The position numbers were made by a program, and so were the translations under genes. From contig CALCJF010000045.1 in assembly GCA_937967375.1 (NCBI GenBank), positions 1 through 20,132 of the forward strand: a DNA stretch of 20,132 nucleotides. The letters run 5' to 3'. The stretch's first letter is position 1; every line of letters begins with the position of its first letter. Shown here piece after piece: positions 1 to 6,482 of this stretch. The DNA comes from an uncultured Leucobacter sp. Lineage in GTDB: Bacteria; Actinomycetota; Actinomycetes; Actinomycetales; Microbacteriaceae. The notes beneath the pieces were generated by a model, which was not told the origin of the DNA, searched no databases, and saw only the letters and a program-made list of their open reading frames with translations.

Positions 1-1
1 G

Positions 2-454
2 CTCATGGTCTCTGCGGACTCGAAGCTGAATCCGGCGTCGAACGATGAGCTCTGCGGCACGACCGTCGGCGTGCTGCGAGGAGCCGCGGCGCACATCACT
101 CTCGAGGAGGTGAAGTGCGACGGGGAGGAGCCGATTGATCTGCAGGTCTTCCCAGACGTGAATGCTCTCGTGACCGCGCTTGACAGTGCGCGTATCGAGG
201 TGGCCTCCGGCGACCCGTCGACCTGGGGCTATATGGCACTTCAGGAACCGGACAAGTACCGGGTCGTGGGCGAAGTCTTCAACTCCGGCCCGCTCGGTAT
301 CGGCGTCGCCAAAGATTCTCCGCTGTCGAGCGTCATCAGCGATGCGCTCAACAAGCTCATCGAGAGCGGTAAATACGAAGAGATCCTCGCCAGCTATGGT
401 TTGGGCGAGTCGGCGTTCATGACCGAGGCCGCGGTGAACATGGGACAGTCGTGA
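2..454 (+). CDS. Polar amino-acid ABC transporter substrate-binding protein, C-terminal part (5' truncated)
   Basis: This is the C-terminal part (about 150 residues) of a family-3 periplasmic-type solute-binding protein; the reading frame is open through the left window edge, so the start and lipoprotein signal are missing. The visible segment has the usual second-lobe pattern: a 'CGTTVGVLRGAA' stretch like the 'kGKkvGVqkGt' step of the family, a middle part ending in 'PLGIGVAKDSPL', and a final 'LNKLIESGKYEEILASYGL' helix, which is the hallmark C-terminus of amino-acid binding proteins. It would capture the ligand outside the membrane and deliver it to the permease. Its stop overlaps the permease GTG start (GTGA at 451-454), so the genes are translationally coupled. 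The ligand cannot be read from the sequence; the ureohydrolase downstream hints at arginine, agmatine or another guanidino compound. Confidence 0.88.
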   Translation, partial: LMVSADSKLNPASNDELCGTTVGVLRGAAAHITLEEVKCDGEEPIDLQVFPDVNALVTALDSARIEVASGDPSTWGYMALQEPDKYRVVGEVFNSGPLGIGVAKDSPLSSVISDALNKLIESGKYEEILASYGLGESAFMTEAAVNMGQS

Positions 455-1365
455 GCAGCACCACTTCTCATCGTGAGGGCATCGTGCAATCACCGTCGGG
501 CGGCTTCCCGTCTCTCGCGAACCTCTCGATCCACTCCTCGAAAAGGCCGGGCTTCTGGATCGCTGGCGGTATCTGCCTCGCGCTCCTTGTGCTGGTCGGC
601 TACACGCTCTTCACCAACGAGCGATTTCGCTGGAACGTCGTATTCTCGTTTCTCTTTGACCCCAGGATCCTCGCCGGTCTCGGTCTGACGCTGCTGCTCA
701 CTGCGGTGTGCATGGTCGGTGCGTTTCTGCTCGGAACCGTACTCGCGGTGATGGACTCTGCGCATAATCCGTTTGTGCGGGGCATCGCCCAAACCTATCT
801 TTGGGTTTTCCGCGGCACACCGGTGCTCGTGCAGCTTCTTCTCTGGTTCAACCTCGGCGCTCTGTTTCCGGTCATCGGAATTCCGGGAACGGTCTTCGCC
901 TGGTCGGCTAATGATTTGATCTCGCCGCTGAGCGCCGCGATTTTAGGGCTTACCTTGAACGAGGCCGCGTACATGGCCGAAATCATTCGATCTGGATTGA
1001 ACTCCGTTGATGCAGGGCAACGCGAGGCTGCACAGGCGCTCGGCATGCGCAGTACCCTTTCGTTCCGCCGAATCGTGCTTCCTCAGGCCATGCGCGTGAT
1101 CGTGCCTCCAGCTGGAAACGAGACGATATCGATGCTGAAGTACACCTCTCTTGTGTCAGTCATCGCGTTGCCAGAGCTGCTCTACTCAGCACAGCTGATC
1201 GCTTCGAAAAACTTCCAGATCATTCCGATGCTGCTCGTTGCCACTATCTGGTACCTCGCAACGACGAGCGTGCTGAGCGTGATCCAACGCCGCGTCGAGG
1301 TCAGACTCTCGCGAGGAGTTGCGCGCACCGCTGCGCAATCGAAAGCGAAAGGAAAACGCGCATGA
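451..1365 (+). CDS. Polar amino-acid ABC transporter permease (HisM/GlnP type)
   Basis: A 304-residue inner-membrane permease of the His/Glu/Gln/Arg/opine uptake family. The N-terminal cytoplasmic stretch of about 30 residues is followed by a membrane segment near residues 35-55, then a core of several hydrophobic segments. The 'EAAYMAEIIRSGL' signature starts at residue 171 and the EAA coupling loop follows at about 189-213 (G-Q-R-E-A-A-Q-A-L-G-M), which docks on the ATPase. The extra N-terminal membrane segment makes it longer than minimal permeases of the family (about 220 aa). The GTG start overlaps the stop of the binding protein, and its own stop overlaps the ATPase start (ATGA at 1362-1365), so the three genes form one operon. 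Only one permease gene is visible, so the channel is probably a homodimer unless another lies upstream of the window. Confidence 0.93.
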   Translation: MSSTTSHREGIVQSPSGGFPSLANLSIHSSKRPGFWIAGGICLALLVLVGYTLFTNERFRWNVVFSFLFDPRILAGLGLTLLLTAVCMVGAFLLGTVLAVMDSAHNPFVRGIAQTYLWVFRGTPVLVQLLLWFNLGALFPVIGIPGTVFAWSANDLISPLSAAILGLTLNEAAYMAEIIRSGLNSVDAGQREAAQALGMRSTLSFRRIVLPQAMRVIVPPAGNETISMLKYTSLVSVIALPELLYSAQLIASKNFQIIPMLLVATIWYLATTSVLSVIQRRVEVRLSRGVARTAAQSKAKGKRA

Positions 1366-2135
1366 GCGGCACGTTGATAATTGAAGCGCACGAGATTCGG
1401 AAGAGTTTTGGTCACCACGAGGTGCTGAAGGGTATCAACTTCGAACTCAAGCAAGGAGAGGTCGTCTGTATCATCGGACCCTCCGGCTCCGGCAAGAGCA
1501 CTTTTCTGCGGTGTCTGAATCACCTTGAGCAACCCACCAGTGGGCTTGTTCGCGTGGGTACCGAGGTGATGGGTTACTCCCTCCGCGGCACGGAACTGCA
1601 TGTTCTTCCTGAACGTAAGGTTGCGACCCAGCGCACCAAAGTTGGCATGGTGTTCCAGAGATTCCATCTCTTCGGGCACATGACCGTCGAAGAGAACATC
1701 ATCGAGGCACCGATGCGTGTCGAGGGCGTGTCAAAAGCAGAAGCAATCTCCAGAAGTAACGAACTGCTCCAGCGGGTCGGGCTGCTTGAACGCAAGGATG
1801 CGTATCCAGCACAGCTCTCTGGCGGACAGCAGCAGCGAATAGCGATTGCGCGTGCGCTCGCAATGCGGCCCGACGTGATGCTTTTCGATGAGCCGACTTC
1901 GGCGCTCGATCCCGAGTTGGTGGGAGAAGTTCTTTCTGTGATGAAGGATCTTGCCGAGCAAAGCGGAATGTCGATGGTCGTCGTGACGCATGAGATCGGA
2001 TTCGCTCGCGAGGCTGGCAGCAGAGTGATCTTCATGGATGACGGTTGCATCGTAGAAGAAGGGCCGAGCGCTGAGGTGCTCGGCAGTCCGAAGCACGAGC
2101 GGACCAGGGCGTTTCTGTCTCGCATCCTGTCGTAA
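1362..2135 (+). CDS. Polar amino-acid ABC transporter ATP-binding protein (GlnQ/HisP type)
   Basis: A 257-residue cytoplasmic ATPase that powers the importer encoded just upstream. All nucleotide-binding motifs are intact: Walker A GPSGSGKST at residues 39-47, Q-loop in 'GMVFQRFHLFGHMTV', ABC signature LSGGQ at 152-156, Walker B VMLFDEP at 172-178 and the H-loop His at 210 in 'VVVTHE'. The length is normal for the polar amino-acid branch. The ATG start lies in a 4-nt ATGA overlap with the permease stop. A hairpin 8 nt after the stop separates it from the ureohydrolase gene, which may or may not share its transcript. Confidence 0.95.
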   Translation: MSGTLIIEAHEIRKSFGHHEVLKGINFELKQGEVVCIIGPSGSGKSTFLRCLNHLEQPTSGLVRVGTEVMGYSLRGTELHVLPERKVATQRTKVGMVFQRFHLFGHMTVEENIIEAPMRVEGVSKAEAISRSNELLQRVGLLERKDAYPAQLSGGQQQRIAIARALAMRPDVMLFDEPTSALDPELVGEVLSVMKDLAEQSGMSMVVVTHEIGFAREAGSRVIFMDDGCIVEEGPSAEVLGSPKHERTRAFLSRILS

Positions 2136-2142
2136 CAGGGCC

Positions 2143-2162
2143 CCGGCAGTGGGATCTGCCGG
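2143..2162 (+). terminator. Hairpin after the ABC operon (terminator or attenuator candidate)
   Basis: Perfect 7-bp stem CCGGCAG/CTGCCGG with a 6-nt loop, starting 8 nt after the ATPase stop codon. No T-run follows, so it may be a weak or factor-assisted terminator, an mRNA-end stabiliser, or an intercistronic attenuator ahead of the ureohydrolase gene. Confidence 0.4.
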
Positions 2163-2198
2163 ACGGGGCTACACGGTCCCATATAAAGCTCAAATGGC

Positions 2199-2238
2199 GG
2201 GGCTCTATTCGGCGTGCCCGAAACGCGATCAGGAGCCC
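2199..2238 (+). promoter_or_regulatory. Structured leader upstream of the ureohydrolase gene
   Basis: An outer stem (GGGCTC 2200-2205 with GAGCCC 2233-2238) encloses an inner hairpin (TTCGG 2208-2212 with CCGAA 2218-2222, 5-nt loop). The asymmetric 3' bulge is about 10 nt. It lies 17 nt before the ribosome-binding site AAGGAAG (2255-2261). I do not recognise it as a known riboswitch class; it could be a cis-regulatory RNA or an operator. Confidence 0.35.
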
Positions 2239-2267
2239 AAATTTCAGAGAGATAAAGGAAGTCAGAG

Positions 2268-3194
2268 ATGCAATTCGAGGAAAAAGACCTTCGCTTCATG
2301 GGAAGCCCGAAGCAAGAGGACTCAACCAAGGTGGAGACGCCATTCGCCTTTGTCGGGATTCCCTATGGAGTCCCATACCACGCAGTCGATCTTGTAGCGT
2401 GCGCGGGTGCAGCGGACGCAGTTCGTCAGGTCACGTATGACATGGGGATCGCGTTCAACTGGAACCACATGAACTTTGATACCGGCAAAGCGGTGTTCGC
2501 AAATGGCGTGCCCAATGTGACCGACTGCGGCGACGTCGCTACGGATTTCCGTGATTCGAGCCATGTATGGGATGACGGAATGGATAAAATTCGTCCGCTT
2601 GTTCGCGCTGGCGTTGTACCGCTTGTCGTCGGAGGGCTTGATTCCATTCCGCCGATCGTGGTGGGCGCTTACGAGGGCGAAGGAAAGCAGTACAACATTC
2701 TGCACATCGATGCACACCTCGACTTCCGCGAGGAGCGCTACGGGGTGCCGCGTGGGTTCTCGAGCCCGATTCGCCGGATCCGAGAGTTTGAGTGCGTGAA
2801 CGAGGTCGTGCAAATCGGCCTGCGGTCGATGGGGAGTGCTCGCGTCAGCGACGTCGAGGACGCCCGCGCTGCGGGCAATCGTCTCGTGACGATGTGGGAT
2901 CTGCACGAGCAGGGCGCTCACGCTTTCCTGGACACTCTTTCGGACGATCTGCCATGGATCATCACGATTGATTGCGATGGACTCGACCCGTCGATCGCGC
3001 CGGGTGTCGGGTGGCCGGAACCCGGAGGCATCAGCTTCATGGAGATCGGCACCATCGTTCGCGGACTCGCAAAACGCAACTCGATCGCAGGCATGATCTT
3101 CACCGAGTTCCAGCCGGCTTTGGACGTGCGTTCGATCACAGCAAAGACCATCGCGCGCCTGATGATGAACGTCATCGGGATCCAGAGCAAATAG
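2268..3194 (+). CDS. Agmatinase/ureohydrolase-family protein with altered metal-binding motif
   Basis: A 308-residue cytoplasmic enzyme of the arginase/agmatinase superfamily, which hydrolyses guanidino compounds to urea and an amine using a binuclear metal centre. The second motif is intact (D148-A-H150-L-D152), as is the third (D235-C-D237-G-L-D240-P followed by S-I-A-P-G), and an agmatinase-like 'PEPGGISF' loop and a 'TEFQP' segment follow. The first motif, normally GGDHS, reads G122-G-L-D125-S here, so the His that binds one metal in characterised members is Asp. The N-terminal region is also unusual and lacks the common 'RPGAR.GP..IR' stretch. The start has a good AAGGAAG site 6 nt upstream. 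Its position behind an amino-acid importer suggests that the imported ligand is its substrate (inference). Substrate could be agmatine, a guanidino acid or something new; a non-ureohydrolase role is possible. Confidence 0.82.
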   Translation: MQFEEKDLRFMGSPKQEDSTKVETPFAFVGIPYGVPYHAVDLVACAGAADAVRQVTYDMGIAFNWNHMNFDTGKAVFANGVPNVTDCGDVATDFRDSSHVWDDGMDKIRPLVRAGVVPLVVGGLDSIPPIVVGAYEGEGKQYNILHIDAHLDFREERYGVPRGFSSPIRRIREFECVNEVVQIGLRSMGSARVSDVEDARAAGNRLVTMWDLHEQGAHAFLDTLSDDLPWIITIDCDGLDPSIAPGVGWPEPGGISFMEIGTIVRGLAKRNSIAGMIFTEFQPALDVRSITAKTIARLMMNVIGIQSK

Positions 3195-3198
3195 CACG

Positions 3199-3230
3199 TG
3201 AACGCTCGCGACACGCCGCGGTGGCGTTCA
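3199..3230 (+). terminator. Hairpin terminator candidate after the ureohydrolase gene
   Basis: A 7-bp perfect stem TGAACGC/GCGTTCA begins 4 nt after the stop codon and holds a nested CGCG/CGCG hairpin. No T-run follows, so it is a probable GC-rich actinobacterial terminator rather than a classical one. Confidence 0.5.
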
Positions 3231-3279
3231 GAGCTTGGTCGATTCGCATTCGTTCGGCGTTTCGCGTAAGCTTTTCCGC

Positions 3280-3370
3280 GGTGACGTGTCCGAGCGGCCG
3301 AAGGTGCAACACTCGAAATGTTGTGTAGGGTAACCCCCTACCGCGGGTTCAAATCCCGCCGTCACCGCCA
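3280..3370 (+). tRNA. tRNA-Ser (anticodon CGA)
   Basis: A 91-nt class II tRNA. The acceptor stem GGTGACG (3280-3286) pairs fully with CGTCACC (3360-3366); the discriminator is G and CCA is encoded (3368-3370). The anticodon stem CAACA/TGTTG holds the loop CTCGAAA, giving anticodon CGA, which reads the serine codon UCG. A long variable arm built on GTAGGG/CCCTAC and a T-arm GCGGG-TTCAAAT-CCCGC are present. A TAAGCT -10-like box at 3267-3272 lies 7 nt before the first base of the mature tRNA. Confidence 0.97.
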
Positions 3371-3371
3371 C

Positions 3372-3413
3372 AGAGAAAGCCCCTGTTTCCTTGAGAACAC
3401 AGGGGCTTTCTCT
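3372..3413 (+). terminator. Intrinsic terminator of tRNA-Ser
   Basis: A 15-bp perfect inverted repeat (3372-3386 with 3399-3413, core AAGCCCCTGT/ACAGGGGCTT) with a 12-nt loop begins 2 nt after the tRNA CCA end. The 3' arm is pyrimidine-rich (CTTTCTCTCTG). The symmetric stem could work in both directions. Confidence 0.85.
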
Positions 3414-3564
3414 CTGCAATCCTCCGGTGCTGTCGTCCAGTGCTTGCCGCCGAGTTGCGTTGATTTCTAGATGGCTCAGACCCCCGAGCGTGACAGATAA
3501 CGAAGACTGTTTGCGCGCCGCTCTAGACGGCCCCCGGGCAGCGTTCTTCCCGCCGACTGCCAGA
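3414..3564. other. Intergenic stretch, nothing recognised
   Basis: About 150 nt between the tRNA terminator and the promoter of the small gene at 3577. A short open frame crosses it but lacks a ribosome-binding site and protein-like composition. I see no RNA gene or repeat. Confidence 0.5.
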
Positions 3565-3570
3565 TACAGT
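3565..3570 (+). promoter_or_regulatory. -10 box of a leaderless promoter for the 77-aa gene
   Basis: TACAGT ends exactly 6 nt before the ATG at 3577. That spacing would place the transcript start at or next to the A of the start codon, and no Shine-Dalgarno sequence is present. The same arrangement occurs before the starts at 4276, 4485, 4545 and 9025. Confidence 0.6.
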
Positions 3571-3576
3571 TAGAGC

Positions 3577-3810
3577 ATGGATCGTGATATCGCTAAGTTG
3601 CAAAACATCTCGCGTGACCTGTCGCAACTCGGCATTGAGCTGATGCACAGGGATGCGCCGCTCGACGCCGAGTGCGGCGCAAAGATTGGCGAGGCCTTCG
3701 TCGCGGTATCTGAAGCAGTGGCCGATGTGAGCGCTGCGCTCGAGCGCGGGGCTCAGGCAGCACGCGAAATTGCGATGAACTCAAACGAAGCGAAACCGGA
3801 ATCGGTCTAG
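3577..3810 (+). CDS. Small hypothetical helical protein (77 aa)
   Basis: I do not recognise this family. The 77-residue product has no signal peptide or membrane segment. Its composition (Ala, Glu, Ile, Leu, Val with regularly spaced hydrophobic residues from about 5 to 70) predicts two or three helices, possibly forming a coiled coil, with a short polar tail. It contains one Cys (in 'DAECGAK'). The ATG is supported by a TACAGT -10 box 6 nt upstream. It converges with trmL; the two stop codons are 4 bp apart, so the transcripts must overlap at their ends. Confidence 0.65.
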   Translation: MDRDIAKLQNISRDLSQLGIELMHRDAPLDAECGAKIGEAFVAVSEAVADVSAALERGAQAAREIAMNSNEAKPESV

Positions 3811-3814
3811 TCCG

Positions 3815-4276
3815 TCAGAGCCCCTCGGCAAACCCCTGCTGGCGCCAGGCCTCATAAGTGGCAATCGCGGCGCAGTTCGCGAGGTTCATCGAGCGGCGCC
3901 CTGGCAGCATCGGAATACGCAGGCGATCGGTCACTCGCTCGTCGAACTGCACCTCATCTGGAAGCCCCGTTGGTTCAGGCCCAAAGAGCAATACGTCACT
4001 GGGCTGGTAGGTGACCTCTGCGTAGTTGCGTGTGGCCTTCGCGGTGAAGGCGAACACACGCGCGGGTAGCAGCGCCTCGAATGCCGCCTCGAGCGAATCG
4101 TGCAGGTGCACCACCGCGAGATCGGCGTAGTCGAGGCCGGCGCGACGCAGCTTCGCGTCTTCAAAATCGAAGAGCGGGTTCACGATGTGCAGCTCGGCGC
4201 CCGTTCCGGCCGCGAGCCTGATGGTGTTGCCGGTGTTGCCGGGGATGCGGGGTTCGAAGAAGAGAATCCGGGTCAC
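3815..4276 (-). CDS. trmL: tRNA (cytidine(34)-2'-O)-methyltransferase TrmL (SPOUT family)
   Basis: A 153-residue SPOUT-fold methyltransferase that uses S-adenosylmethionine to 2'-O-methylate the wobble nucleotide of tRNA-Leu isoacceptors in E. coli. Visible family motifs: 'FFEPRIPGNTGNTIRLAAGTG' in parts at the N-terminus (the N-T-G-N-x-x-R signature), 'LLFGPEPTGLP' in the middle and 'IPMLPGRRSMNLANCAAIATYEAWRQ' in parts at the C-terminus, which forms the knotted cofactor site. Length is that of the family (about 155 aa). A longer open frame runs upstream to 4546, but the family starts at this GTG and a TACGCT -10 box lies exactly 6 nt before it, which indicates a leaderless mRNA starting here. 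Confidence 0.93.
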   Translation of the reverse strand: MTRILFFEPRIPGNTGNTIRLAAGTGAELHIVNPLFDFEDAKLRRAGLDYADLAVVHLHDSLEAAFEALLPARVFAFTAKATRNYAEVTYQPSDVLLFGPEPTGLPDEVQFDERVTDRLRIPMLPGRRSMNLANCAAIATYEAWRQQGFAEGL

Positions 4277-4282
4277 TCTGGC

Positions 4283-4288
4283 AGCGTA
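4283..4288 (-). promoter_or_regulatory. -10 box of a leaderless promoter for trmL
   Basis: On the minus strand this reads TACGCT, 6 nt before the GTG start of trmL. It fixes the short start over the upstream in-frame starts. There is no Shine-Dalgarno sequence. Confidence 0.65.
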
Positions 4289-4314
4289 CTCGACATCGAA
4301 CCGGGAGACACAGC

Positions 4315-4485
4315 CTAGCTGCGAGGCAGCCCCACGAGAAACCCGAGGACCGCCCCGATCGCGAGCCCAATGCCGATCGGCCCGGCGCCTGGCAGGTGCG
4401 TCAGCGCCCCGATCACCCCGCCAACGACCCCTCCGATCACGCCGCCCGAAACTGCCCAGATCGCAGTGCGCGTGTTGTCTGTCAT
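4315..4485 (-). CDS. Small glycine-zipper membrane protein (56 aa)
   Basis: The 56-residue product begins MTDNTRTAIWAVSGG and is made almost entirely of two hydrophobic glycine-rich helices (about residues 8-28 and 35-53) joined by a 'THLPGAGP' turn. The G-x-x-x-G pattern (GGVIGGVVGGVIG) is that of a glycine zipper, so it should insert in the membrane and may oligomerise. The start is well supported by TAGGCT 6 nt upstream on the minus strand. It lies between trmL (same strand, 38 bp further) and metP (divergent, 59 bp between starts). I know no specific function. Confidence 0.72.
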   Translation of the reverse strand: MTDNTRTAIWAVSGGVIGGVVGGVIGALTHLPGAGPIGIGLAIGAVLGFLVGLPRS

Positions 4486-4491
4486 ACCCAA

Positions 4492-4497
4492 AGCCTA
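4492..4497 (-). promoter_or_regulatory. -10 box of a leaderless promoter for the 56-aa membrane protein
   Basis: On the minus strand this reads TAGGCT, 6 nt before the ATG at 4485. It is divergent from the metP -10 box, 35 bp away. Confidence 0.6.
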
Positions 4498-4532
4498 CGC
4501 CTGCACAGGGGCGTGCCCGCACCGATCTCGGG

Positions 4533-4538
4533 TAGAGT
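4533..4538 (+). promoter_or_regulatory. -10 box of a leaderless promoter for metP
   Basis: TAGAGT lies 6 nt before the ATG at 4545, with no Shine-Dalgarno sequence. There is therefore no room for a methionine riboswitch in the leader; control would have to be by a protein acting on the 59-bp divergent region. Confidence 0.6.
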
Positions 4539-4544
4539 ACCGGC

Positions 4545-6158
4545 ATGACGCCCCCCGCTGCTCAGTCGACCCGTCGCGAGGCCTTCGGTTCGAGAAACGT
4601 GTTCATTCTGTCTGCCATCGGTTCGGCCGTGGGCCTCGGCAACATCTGGCGGTTTCCTTACGTTGCATACGAGGGGGGCGGTGGCGCCTTCTTGATTCCC
4701 TACCTGTGCGCGCTGATCACGGCAGGAATTCCTCTGCTGTTTTTTGACTACGCCATCGGTCACAGATATCGAGGATCGGCGCCGCTCGCGTTTCGCCGCA
4801 TGCATCGGGCCGCAGAGCCCCTCGGGTGGTGGCAGGTGCTGATCTGCGTCGTGATCTCGGTCTACTACGCCGTGATCATCGCATGGTCGGCGATGTACAC
4901 CTGGTTCTCGGCCCAGCTGACCTGGGGCAAGGGCAACGAGAACGACTTCTTCTTCGTCGACTTTCTGCAAATGGGCGACGTGGCCGAAGGCGGTGTGTCG
5001 ACCAACTTTGTGCCGCAGGTGGGCGTGCCGCTGATCGCCGTGTGGCTCGTCGTGATCGCGATCATGTGCCTCGGTGTGAAGCGCGGCATCGGTGCGGCGA
5101 ACATGGTGCTCATGCCGCTGCTCACGGTGATGTTCGTGGTGCTCGTGGTGCAGTCGCTATTCTTGCCTGGTGCACTCGACGGGCTGAACGCATTCTTCAC
5201 GCCAAACTGGCAGGCGCTTGCAGACCCGGCGGTGTGGGCTTCGGCATACGGCCACATCTTCTTCTCGCTGTCGGTCGCCTTCGGCATCATGGTCACCTAC
5301 TCGTCATACCTGAAGCGCAAGACCGATCTCACCGGCTCGGGCCTCGTCGTCGCCTTCGCGAACTCATCGTTCGAGATTCTCGCGGGCATTGGCGTGTTTG
5401 CTGCGCTCGGCTTCATGGCGGCAGCGCAGGGCACCGAGGTGGCGGGTGTCGCGACTTCGGGCATCGGACTCGCGTTCATTGCGTTCCCGACGATCGTGTC
5501 GAACGCTGCCGGGGGATCGATCATCGGGGTGTTGTTCTTCGGTGCGCTCGTGTTCGCCGGTGTCACCTCGCTCATTTCGATTCTCGAGGTGATCGTCGCC
5601 GCGCTGCAAGACAAGCTTGGCTGGAGCCGTATCGCGACCACCCTCGTGGTGTCGATCCCGCTCGCAATCATCTCGATGGCGCTGTTCTCGACCACCACGG
5701 CGCTCGCGGTGCTCGACACTGCTGATGCCTTCGTGAACGCATTCGGCATCATGGCGGTGGCGTTCGTCGCAGTGATCGTGGTTGCGTGGGTGCTGCACAA
5801 GCTGCCCGCGCTACAGGCGCACCTGAACCAGCGTTCGAGCTTCAAGATCGGAACTGCCTGGAAACTGCTCGTCGGCGTTCTGGCACCGATCGTGCTCGGT
5901 TACCTGCTCTTCAGCGAGCTGAGAAGCAAAATCGCCGAGCCCTACGGTGGCTACCCGGGGTGGTTCATCTGGGTGTTCGGATGGGGCATGGTGATCGTGC
6001 TCATCGTCGGCGGCGTGTTGCTTTCGATGCTGCCGTGGAGTACCAAGTCTCGCGCCAAACAAGACCCCGACTACGACGAGTTTCTTGAGACAGAGGGTCA
6101 CGAGCCAGACCCCGAGACAGGCGCGCTGCGCACGATCGATACGGAGGCAGGCCGATGA
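4545..6158 (+). CDS. metP: Sodium-dependent methionine/alanine transporter MetP (NSS family)
   Basis: A 537-residue membrane protein of the neurotransmitter:sodium symporter family, which imports small neutral amino acids with Na+. The diagnostic first helix motif is present near residues 20-45 ('SAIGSAVGLGNIWRFPYVAY', then GGGGAFLIPY), where sodium and substrate bind. About twelve hydrophobic segments follow, and the protein ends in an acidic cytoplasmic tail after the last helix. Its stop overlaps the start of a 44-residue MetS-type partner (ATGA at 6155-6158), as in the Corynebacterium glutamicum MetPS system for methionine and alanine uptake. The function is taken from that pairing; another amino-acid specificity is possible. 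Confidence 0.9.
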   Translation: MTPPAAQSTRREAFGSRNVFILSAIGSAVGLGNIWRFPYVAYEGGGGAFLIPYLCALITAGIPLLFFDYAIGHRYRGSAPLAFRRMHRAAEPLGWWQVLICVVISVYYAVIIAWSAMYTWFSAQLTWGKGNENDFFFVDFLQMGDVAEGGVSTNFVPQVGVPLIAVWLVVIAIMCLGVKRGIGAANMVLMPLLTVMFVVLVVQSLFLPGALDGLNAFFTPNWQALADPAVWASAYGHIFFSLSVAFGIMVTYSSYLKRKTDLTGSGLVVAFANSSFEILAGIGVFAALGFMAAAQGTEVAGVATSGIGLAFIAFPTIVSNAAGGSIIGVLFFGALVFAGVTSLISILEVIVAALQDKLGWSRIATTLVVSIPLAIISMALFSTTTALAVLDTADAFVNAFGIMAVAFVAVIVVAWVLHKLPALQAHLNQRSSFKIGTAWKLLVGVLAPIVLGYLLFSELRSKIAEPYGGYPGWFIWVFGWGMVIVLIVGGVLLSMLPWSTKSRAKQDPDYDEFLETEGHEPDPETGALRTIDTEAGR

Positions 6159-6289
6159 CTCCCACCGCGCTCATCATGATGGCTATCGCAATGCTGACGG
6201 TGTGGGGAGGCCTGATCGCCGGCATTGTGAACCTCGCGAAACATCCCGAAGAGGAGGGCCACGAGCCCCAGCCTCCGGTTGAGCTGTAA
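6155..6289 (+). CDS. metS: Methionine/alanine importer small subunit MetS
   Basis: A 44-residue protein starting MTPTALIMMAIAMLTVWGG, with one membrane helix (about 4-27) followed by a short charged tail beginning 'NLAKHPEEEG'. This layout matches the MetS-type small subunit (single helix, G-G-L-I-A-x-I motif, charged end) required with MetP for transport in Corynebacterium. A GGAGG ribosome-binding site lies within the end of metP, and the ATG overlaps the metP stop by 4 nt, so the two are made together. Confidence 0.88.
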   Translation: MTPTALIMMAIAMLTVWGGLIAGIVNLAKHPEEEGHEPQPPVEL

Positions 6290-6342
6290 CTTGGCGGGTG
6301 CGGGTTTCGAAATATAGCTCGGCGCGAACACCGTGATGCGTG

Positions 6343-6348
6343 TAGGGT
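6343..6348 (+). promoter_or_regulatory. Possible -10 box for the cold-shock gene
   Basis: TAGGGT matches the TANNNT type seen elsewhere in the window; no good -35 is seen. If used, it would give a leader of about 210 nt before the cold-shock gene. Confidence 0.25.
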
Positions 6349-6435
6349 GGTTTGTACGCACCGGAAAGACTTGTGCTGTTGTAATTCGCTAGAAATCGCG
6401 CTTTTTGAGGCTTTGCGCGACCCACCCCCCCCACC

Positions 6436-6482
6436 CTGCCGATTACGGCTTCGTTTTGGATCACTGCCGTCGGCAGAGATCC
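6436..6482 (+). promoter_or_regulatory. Foldable leader RNA of the cold-shock gene with alternative pairings
   Basis: The segment CGGCAG (6471-6476) can pair with either of two upstream copies of CTGCCG: one at 6436-6441, giving a long-range 7-bp stem (6436-6442 with 6470-6476), and one at 6464-6469, giving a compact hairpin whose stem is extended by GGATC (6458-6462) with GATCC (6478-6482). The two folds exclude each other. Cold-shock mRNAs in E. coli switch structure with temperature; a similar role here is inferred. Confidence 0.35.

Noticed and set aside
2322..3197. Long minus-strand open frame (291 codons) opposite the ureohydrolase gene
   Set aside because: It is the mirror of a gene with clear catalytic motifs, has His/Arg/Asp-rich non-protein-like composition and no ribosome-binding site.
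3280..3370. tRNA-Ser as an integration site for a mobile element
   Set aside because: No integrase, no partial tRNA repeat and no change of gene character follows within the window.
3391..3573. 60-codon plus-strand frame after the tRNA
   Set aside because: It begins inside the terminator loop, has no ribosome-binding site, and its composition is not protein-like.
4486..4544. Methionine-responsive riboswitch upstream of metP
   Set aside because: The metP promoter appears leaderless, so no transcribed leader is available, and no riboswitch-like folding is seen.
4277..4546. N-terminal extension of trmL by 90 codons
   Set aside because: The extension would run antisense-free but across the 56-aa gene in another frame, is Arg/Gly-rich, and the family begins at the GTG that has a -10 box 6 nt upstream.
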